Positions 57,406 to 64,000 of a DNA stretch of 64,000 nt are shown piece after piece (position 1 is the first letter of the stretch; every line of letters begins with the position of its first letter). Both the position numbers and the translations under genes were made by a program. The notes beneath the pieces were generated by a model that worked only from the letters and a program-made list of their open reading frames with translations, made no database searches and had not been told where the DNA came from. Origin of the DNA: Eucommia ulmoides (Eukaryota; Streptophyta; Magnoliopsida; Garryales; Eucommiaceae); the NCBI GenBank assembly GCA_016647705.1, contig CM028327.1, forward strand, positions 42,906,017 to 42,970,016, written 5' to 3'.

Positions 57406-59340
57406 ATGAAAGCGATTTCGAGGTTGAAATGCATCTTCACGCCATGCTCTAGAGCTTCACTCCCTCCATTACTGCCACTGCGGTGGTTTCATTCGCGCTG
57501 TCTCATGGCCGTCGAGAACCCGCCGTCCACGCTAATTGACGATTTCACGAGATTTTGCTATCAGAGGGACCTAAAGAGTGCCATGAGAGCATTGAATTCT
57601 ATGCAAAAACACAGAATATGGGCCGATTCTGTTACTTACGCGGAGCTCATTAAGTGCTGTTTATCTCGTCGCGCCATTGAAGAAGGTAAGCTCATCCATA
57701 AGCATCTTTTATCCGGTGATTATGAACCGAAAACGTTTCTGATTAATTTTCTCGTGAGCATGTATGTTAAATTTGATCTCCTGGACGAAGCACTCCAAGT
57801 GTTCGATCAAATGCCGCAAAAAAATGTTGTCTCGTGGACAACAATAATATCTGCTCTCTCTAATGCTAGCCTAAATTCTAAGGCTGTAGAGTTCTTGATT
57901 TTAATGCTCAGGGATGGCGTTAGACCTAACATGTTCACCTACTCTTCCGTATTGAGAGCCTGTGATGGATTATTTAACCTAAGACAACTCCATTGCAGCA
58001 TTGTAAGAAGTGGGTTGAACTCTGATGGATTTGTACGGAGTGCTCTCATCGATAATTACTCGAAATGGGGTGAAATTCAAAACGCATTGCGAGTTTTCAA
58101 CGAGATGGTGACTGAAGATCTGGTTGTCTGGAACTCGATGATCGCGGGATTTGCTCAGAACAGTGAAGGGGACGAAGCCCTAAACCTCTTCAAAAAGATG
58201 AAGAGGGAAGGGTTTAAAGCTGATCAACCAACACTAACGAGTGTGCTAAGAGCTTGCACGGGTTTAGCTCTATTGGAATTAGGAAGACAAGTCCATGTTC
58301 ATGTTATAAAGTTCGATCAAGACCTAATCCTCAACAACGCACTCATCGATATGTACTGCAAATGTGGGGATTTACAAGATTCGAACTTTGTTTTCACTCG
58401 AATGGTGGAAAAAGACGCGATCTCTTGGAGCACAATGATCATGGGTTTTGCTCAAAACGGGTTTAGTCGACAGGCATTGGATTTGTTCGAGGCGATGAAA
58501 TTGTCTGGAACTAAACCAAACTATGTCACCATTGTTGGGGTCATGTTTGCCTGTAGCCATGCTGGATTGATTGAAGAAGGGCGATTCTATTTCAAGTCTA
58601 TGAGGCAGCTTTACGGGATTGATCCTGGTAGAGAGCATTATGGTTGCATGGTTGATCTTCTTGGAAGGGCTGGAAATCTCGAAGAAGCAGTGAGATTGAT
58701 AAACGAAATGGAGTTTGAGCCCGATGATGTGATGTGGAGGACTTTGCTTGGTGCATGTAGGGTTCACCGGAAAATGGATTTGGCTGTGTATGCGGCCAAC
58801 CGGATTCTAGACCTGGATCCAAACAATGCCGGTACTTACATTCTTTTGTCCAATATTTATGCAAATTCACAGAGGTGGGAAGATGCCACAGAAGTTAGAA
58901 AAACCATGAAAGCAAGGGGGATAAAGAAGGAACCGGGTTGTAGCTGGCTTGAAGTGAATAGTAAGATACATGCTTTCATATTGGGAGACCGTTCGCACCC
59001 GCGAATTGACGAAATTACCCTTGAGTTGAAGAAGAAAATTCGGAGATTAAAGGAAATGGGTTATGTTCCTGACACGAATTTCGTTTTGCAAGATCTGGAA
59101 GGAGAACAAATGGAGGACTCATTGCTCTATCACAGTGAGAAACTGGCGATTGTGTTTGGTTTGATGAGTCTGGCGAGAGGGAAGACGATTAGGATCAGAA
59201 AGAACTTAAGGATTTGTGGGGATTGCCATGTCTTTTCGAAGCTATTGGCAATGCTGGAGGATCGGGATATTGTTATTAGAGATCCAATTCGTTACCATCA
59301 TTTTGCCAATGGAGAATGTTCCTGTGGAGATTATTGGTAG
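57406..59340 (+). CDS. DYW-type pentatricopeptide repeat protein, probable mitochondrial RNA-editing factor
   Basis: 644 residues, single exon, intact. Residues 1-33 are rich in Arg, Ser and Leu without acidic residues, as in mitochondrial transit peptides. PLS-type PPR repeats fill about 70-450, with repeat phrases such as 'NVVSWTTIISALS', 'DLVVWNSMIAGFAQN' and 'DAISWSTMIMGFAQNG'. The E/E+ domain follows (about 450-545, 'CSWLEVNSKIHAFILGDRSH'). The C-terminal DYW cytidine deaminase has HSE (576-578), CGDC (604-607) and ends GDYW. The family changes specific C to U in organelle RNA, with repeats reading the RNA. The first ATG gives the transit peptide. Overall pattern recalls Arabidopsis REME1 (At2g03880), but orthology is unproven. 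Confidence 0.95.
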   Translation: MKAISRLKCIFTPCSRASLPPLLPLRWFHSRCLMAVENPPSTLIDDFTRFCYQRDLKSAMRALNSMQKHRIWADSVTYAELIKCCLSRRAIEEGKLIHKHLLSGDYEPKTFLINFLVSMYVKFDLLDEALQVFDQMPQKNVVSWTTIISALSNASLNSKAVEFLILMLRDGVRPNMFTYSSVLRACDGLFNLRQLHCSIVRSGLNSDGFVRSALIDNYSKWGEIQNALRVFNEMVTEDLVVWNSMIAGFAQNSEGDEALNLFKKMKREGFKADQPTLTSVLRACTGLALLELGRQVHVHVIKFDQDLILNNALIDMYCKCGDLQDSNFVFTRMVEKDAISWSTMIMGFAQNGFSRQALDLFEAMKLSGTKPNYVTIVGVMFACSHAGLIEEGRFYFKSMRQLYGIDPGREHYGCMVDLLGRAGNLEEAVRLINEMEFEPDDVMWRTLLGACRVHRKMDLAVYAANRILDLDPNNAGTYILLSNIYANSQRWEDATEVRKTMKARGIKKEPGCSWLEVNSKIHAFILGDRSHPRIDEITLELKKKIRRLKEMGYVPDTNFVLQDLEGEQMEDSLLYHSEKLAIVFGLMSLARGKTIRIRKNLRICGDCHVFSKLLAMLEDRDIVIRDPIRYHHFANGECSCGDYW

Positions 59341-59461
59341 CGGGAAAAAAAAATGATGAAGATTTGGCATGAGGAACTGCCAGTCGTGTGCAATCGAGGT
59401 ACTTTCTCTTTTGAGTCATTGCATTACAATTAGTTACGAATGTTTGTCGATTGTTGCAATT

Positions 59462-59820
59462 TTGAACATATATTCATTGTCTTTGTAAGTTATCGTTTAT
59501 TTAACTTATTCAAAAAAATAAATTTACACGTGCTTGATTAATTTTGTGTTAGAATTCAAGAGCCTTATGAACAACCGTATTTTGAATGTACATTCATTGT
59601 CGTTGTAAGTTATCGTTTATTTAACGTATTCATAAAAAGAAATTAACACGTGCTTGATTAATTTTTAGTGTTAGAATTCATGAGCCTTATGAACAACCGG
59701 ATTTTGAACGTATATTCATTGTCTTTGTAAGTTAGCGTCTATTGAACGTATCCATGAAAAGAAATTAACACGTGCTTGATTAATTTTGTGTTAGAATTCA
59801 AGTCTTATGAACAACTATTT
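59462..59820 (+). repeat. Three-copy tandem repeat of about 120 bp downstream of the PPR gene
   Basis: Units begin 'ttgaacatatattcattgtc' and contain 'gtaagttatcgtttatt', 'acacgtgcttgattaatttt' and 'cttatgaacaac'. The copies start near 59462, 59582 and 59704. It may overlap the transcript's 3' end; the polyadenylation site is not known. Confidence 0.9.
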
Positions 59821-60569
59821 TGTCAATATGTTTTAATTTATCTATATTACTAATGGAATGTTGAAGGGTTGAGAATTCCTATTTTTCTAAATTTTATGAT
59901 TTTTAATGTTTCTAATTATGTGTCAAATTTTCATGTTATCACATTTTTTTTTAATTAAATATGTGGACTATACTTCCTATTTATCTCTTCTCTGTCATAT
60001 CTCCCTAATTCGCTAGAATTTTTAATCACGCTTTGCTCCTTAAAAAGTAATAGAAGCATATTTGTGTCGAAATTATTCGATCACGTAATCGTTTGAGACA
60101 AATTAATTGATAATTGTGTTCATTTCAGCTTTCCTCGTGCATAGGGTCAACGCTATTACAACATTGGTCAACTTTTCAAACTGCCGCTGAATCTTTGGGC
60201 AGGCAAGAGACAACCTTTCGAATTGTTGCTGAATCTATGGACAGGCAAGAGACAACCTGGTGAATTGAAACATCTTAGAAGCCAGAGGAAAAGAAAGTAA
60301 AAGTGATTCCCGTAGTAGCGGTGAGTGAAGAAACGGACAATCTATTCTCTTTTTTTGCCCCAAAAAAACCGAGAACCATCGGGGTCTCACTAGTGTCCCG
60401 TTCTGCGATCACTAATTTATAGGCTTTATCATATTCAGTCGGAAGAGTTTAGGTAAGACTTTCAAAGAGACTCTCGACGTAAAAGTTCAGTAGCCGAAAG
60501 CATCACTTACGCGCTGCAGTCTAGTTATATTAGCCAACAAGCACATCTCTTAGGTTTGCGGGCTAAAGC
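59821..60569. other. Non-coding DNA between the PPR repeat and an NLR fragment
   Basis: AT-rich to about 60120. The part at 60170-60260 has a short direct repeat 'ggcaagagacaacct' in two copies. Stretches up to 60569 may be decayed NLR sequence but no clear motif is readable. Confidence 0.4.
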
Positions 60570-60762
60570 GTTGTTGGGGATGGTACAATCCAACACCTCA
60601 CTAAATTGAAGTCTTTCGAGATCGACGAATGTCCTATATTGAAGGAAAGATACATTGGGGCGAGTCGCCCAAAGTGGCCCAAGATATCGCACATTCCAAG
60701 TGTCAAAATAGATGATGAAGAGTTCATCCAACCGGGACCTTCCTCGTTAAATTTGTGAGTTC
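60570..60762 (+). pseudogene. CC-NLR fragment: last LRR and C-terminus
   Basis: One frame reads 'IQHLTKLKSFEIDECPIL', then 'KWPKISHIPSVKIDDEE' before a TGA at about 60760. The 'L..L.I..CP.L..R' followed by 'W.KI.HIP.I.IDD' is the usual C-terminal end of plant CC-NB-LRR resistance proteins. No NB-ARC or further LRR is found upstream, so this is a detached fragment. Confidence 0.8.
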
Positions 60763-61384
60763 CTCTTATTACTTCCAACTTTTAGATGCTGTTTTTTATT
60801 GCTACCAGGGAGGGAAACGATTTACAAAACAAAATAAGCTTTAGTTATAATCATTAGCAAAGATATGCAACAAGGTAACAACTGTGATCATGGTGGTCTT
60901 GGGCTTCTCTCAACCCCAAAAGCTAACTCATGAGGTGAAGTTTTTTTTCACACTTATAACCTAACCACCAACCTCTTCCACATCCGATGTGAATAAATCC
61001 AACAATATTTGCCTCACACATCGGGCCTTTGGTCGGCTAACTCTCGATCAATATCTCTTTTGTGACCATTGGGCCTTCAATCTCTTCCATATCCGATGTA
61101 GGATAAATTTAACAAATCAATCTAGGAATTGATGGCGTATCGGAGCTCTGTCTTCCTGGATTAGATCTATTACTGTCAAGATATGGGCATCGTAAGTATG
61201 GTGAATACGTCCCTCCTTAAGTTACTCCTTATTACTTCAATTCTTGTTTGTTTTTTGTTTTTTTTTAAATAAAAAATAAAATTACGATTGCTGCTTCTAT
61301 TATTCTTTAGTTACGATATGCAATTCTTTCTCGATAACCTGATGGTTGAAATTATCATTGTCACTCAATTTGTCTTTTTATTTG

Positions 61385-61740
61385 AAAAAATTATATTTTT
61401 GGTCTCCTAAGTGTAGGGATGGTTGTCTATGTGGACTCTGATGTTTGTCAAATTGCAAAATTTGATTCCTCAAGTTCTAAATTTGTTTCAATCCCGACAA
61501 ATTGAAAACATTATTAATGATTTTAGGCAGAAAATTGATTGTGCGTAGCATGTAAACTTTTAATGGGGATGTTTTTGAATCTATATCCTCGTTTTGATCG
61601 TCCAATTTCACTTCATCCGTTATCATTTTTCTGATAATTTATTTTTCTTTTGTAATTTGTTGTCTATATCTATATTTTTTTTTAGTGATGGACCTTTCGA
61701 TAATGGATGAAGTGAAATTGGACGATTAGAAAATAGCGAG
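61385..61740. repeat. Fold-back and partial MITE text between the NLR fragments
   Basis: 61385-61520 resembles the left arm of the intron repeat at 53165 ('tttcaatcccgacaaattga', 'aatgattttagg'). At 61588-61737 a second fold-back has arms 'gatcgtccaatttcacttc' and 'gaagtgaaattggacgatt' with 'catccgttatc' inside. Non-coding. Confidence 0.6.
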
Positions 61741-61776
61741 AAAACCTTGAAAAAAAATATCATGATAAAGATGAAG

Positions 61777-61929
61777 ATGGTGGGAGAAGTGTTCGTCAGT
61801 GTTGCGACAGGACTAGTGTTGAAGAAGGTGGATACACGCAGCGCTGAGTACACGAGGTTGCCCTAGGACTTCAAGGATGAACTTCAACAGCTACGAAGGA
61901 AATCGGAGACGATCCAAGCTATACTCTAG
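61777..61929 (+). pseudogene. CC-NLR fragment: N-terminal coiled-coil (Rx-type) start
   Basis: From ATG 61777: 'VATGLVLKKVDTRSAEY' then, after an in-frame TAG at 61864, 'DFKDELQQLRRKSETIQAIL' and a TAG at 61927. This is the opening of the Rx_N coiled-coil domain of plant CC-NLRs (the family usually has Trp-Gly-Phe where the first stop and DF occur). The P-loop and all else are missing. Same strand as the LRR fragment but in the wrong order to be one gene, so two gene copies are implied. Confidence 0.82.
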
Positions 61930-64000
61930 GTAATGCTAGCAATGTATAGTTATCCAACTGCATTTTAGCGAGTATAATTGAATAGCAGAGGGATTTGGTA
62001 CACATAGGGTGCCTTGGGTAGGGTGGAAAATTGATGGAAAAGAAAATAAAATGAAAAAAAAAATTGTTTGGTATAGATAGATAATGGGAAGAAAAAAAAA
62101 ATAAGAAGAAAAATACACAATTTTCAAAAAAAAAAAAAATTCCACACAAATTTTGAAAGAAAATGAAAGAAAGTGAGAGAGAATGCGTAGAGTTACAATT
62201 ATACATTTGATAATATAATTTTTAATTTATTTTTGTAATATAGGAGGGTAAAATAGTAAATTATATTAAAGTAAATTATTTTCTTTTTTTCATTTTTCTT
62301 CCTAACCAAACAACACTAGGAAAAATAATTTTTCTTTCACAATGCATAAAAATATTAGCCTTCATTTTTTATTTATTTTTTTTTTTTTTCCATCTTTCCA
62401 ACCGAACTTACCCACAGTTTTTAATGGTATGGATGAAAACATGTATGAATAATTATTGAAAAAATATTTTTTTGAAAAACATTAAAGTTAAAACATTTCT
62501 TCCTTCCTTTATTTATTTTTAAAGATGGGACTTTTAAAAAATTTCTTTTAATTTTTTTGAAATATGGTTTGAAAAAACAATATGATTCTTGAAGATTTTT
62601 TATTTTTTTTTGGCTGAAAAATAAAAATTATTATTCTTGAATTTTTTTATTTTTTTTTTAAATGATGCATGTTCATGAATTTAGAATGCAATGTGATATG
62701 AATGCAAAGTATTTCTTTTACCTAGATAATTTAATCCCCCCACCCCACCCCCAAAAAAAAAAAAAAAACCAATTTGATAAAAAAATTAATCTATTTTATC
62801 CCAAGTTTATTTATTTTTATCTAAATTAAATTAAACCATGTCTTCTTATGCTCACCATTTGGTAGATTTTATTTCATTTGAATAATTTTAAAAGTTGTAT
62901 GAATTAATTTGTATGAATTAATGTACCTAAATTTTTTCATTTTACTCAACATGAAATTTCTCATTATTTTTTTATGAGGTTTTTTTTTTCACTTTCTATG
63001 AATAACAATAACAACATCAATAATACGACTTTACGAGAATTTCAAGTAGTATGACAATGAAATAAATTTAAATGGTAACTCAATGCATCCATCCCATTTC
63101 GAGACTTGTCGAGTGAGGGTTGCAAGATCATCATGTTTGCGACTCCAACCAACCCATTAGCTTAACGATGCCCGGGAGCGGACATGCAATGTCGAATGCC
63201 GAGGTCAGTGCAAAACATGATAAATGCCAAGGAATCGAATTGAGTTCTATGGTCATTGATGATTACGCTGGGGATACCGGTGCACAGGTCGGGTATGGGG
63301 TATATTGGACAAATCCGCCGAATTTTGAAATCCGCTACCGACCGAAAAGAGGGATAATCCGACGACTTCGGGTGTCGTCAGATTCGGTTGGATTCCGATC
63401 GGGTAAGGACAAATGAAAAACAAAAACAACAACGTAAACAAATAGAACAAAGAAACATACATGACATTCAAATGTATAACGAAATTTAGAGATATTCAAC
63501 AGAAATAAAGTGCAAATCGGACTAGAACAAAACTTAGAACATATTCAACAGAAACAAAAAGGAAATTACAACAAAACTTTCACATACCCATGCTCAATCT
63601 TCGGCGCTCATTAGTCATTACGCATATCATGCATATTTCTTCGCGAACTGTGGCGCTCATTACGCACATTTCTTCGCAAACTTCTTGTTCTTTAGACGGT
63701 ATTAGTAAATTTAGATGAGAATCTAATACATATTGCGAAGAAGAAGAAGAGGAAGAAGAATCGAGGAAATCCTATAATACATATTCGGAGAAGAACGATG
63801 AGAAGCAGCGTGCAAATGAGCCCTAAAAACCCTAAAATTCTATAAATAGCAAGGTAATCGGTCGGATCGGGTATGTTCAGGTGGGCGATGAATAAAACCG
63901 CTATTCGATCCGAACTTGGGACAGCGAATCGGGTTCAACCGATCCGACCATTGCTAAACACATCAGGCCCAAATTTTACGGTCTAGGCCTGTCGGATTTT
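61930..64000. other. AT-rich and uncharacterised DNA to the window end
   Basis: 62010-62410 has complementary purine and pyrimidine tracts ending in 'ccaaacaaca' and 'ccaaccgaact', MITE-like but without exact ends. The frame 63120-63416 (98 codons) shows no known domain. At 63590-63690 'gcgctcatta' and 'catttcttcgc' repeat twice. Text such as 'gatcgggt' and 'cggttcaaccgatccgacc' near 63840-63960 may begin another repeat. No gene can be supported. Confidence 0.4.

Noticed and set aside
63120-63416. Frame of 98 codons near the right edge
   Set aside because: No domain or homology recognised, and the neighbouring DNA looks repetitive; not enough to call a gene.

Overview
This window looks like nuclear DNA of a flowering plant, most probably a eudicot. 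It holds one intact plant gene (a DYW-type PPR organelle RNA-editing factor), a dead intron-containing plant inositol transporter of the INT2/3/4 type, scraps of CC-NLR resistance genes, and plant lineages of transposable elements: a Del/Tekay chromovirus, Tat-type elements, a SIRE-like LTR, Ty1/copia, a MULE with a Ulp1 gene, a Helitron and MITEs. I cannot name the species.

Layout. 1-4355 is the right end of a Tat/Ogre-like LTR retrotransposon: 3' non-coding region with a tandem array, polypurine tract and a 2.2-kb 3' LTR. It sits inside the 5' LTR of a Del/Tekay chromovirus (4356-13316) that keeps PBS, gag, protease, RT, RNase H, integrase, chromodomain, PPT and 3' LTR, but carries many stop codons. 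The chromovirus in turn sits in the Ulp1-like gene of an old MULE. Pieces of that MULE are spread over 13317-17474, 32672-34810 and about 38358-39260.

The MULE transposase gene (minus strand) is cut at 17474/32672 by a 15.2-kb insertion with target duplication GAGAA. This insertion is a non-autonomous LTR element of about 5.7 kb (17475-32671). It was itself invaded by a non-autonomous Tat-type element (20989-27331, target duplication GACAC), whose 5' LTR received a solo LTR (21476-22904, target duplication CTATG), and by a Helitron in its 3' LTR (28575-31678). The MULE upstream region holds a SIRE-like solo LTR (34811-38357), which contains another solo LTR (35567-36878). The left 39 kb is therefore almost entirely nested transposons.

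After an AT-rich stretch comes a decayed Ty1/copia element with 513-bp LTRs (40311-47229, target duplication TTATA). Next is the INT pseudogene on the minus strand (47668-54499), whose introns hold several MITE or fold-back repeats. A fold-back repeat with many TTACATGTAA palindromes follows (55416-56664), then the intact PPR gene (57406-59340), a small tandem repeat, two CC-NLR fragments (60570-60762 and 61777-61929), and AT-rich or uncharacterised sequence to the end.

Only the PPR gene looks functional for the host. The rest records repeated insertion, LTR recombination and decay dominated by C-to-T changes, typical of silent methylated plant chromatin next to a gene.
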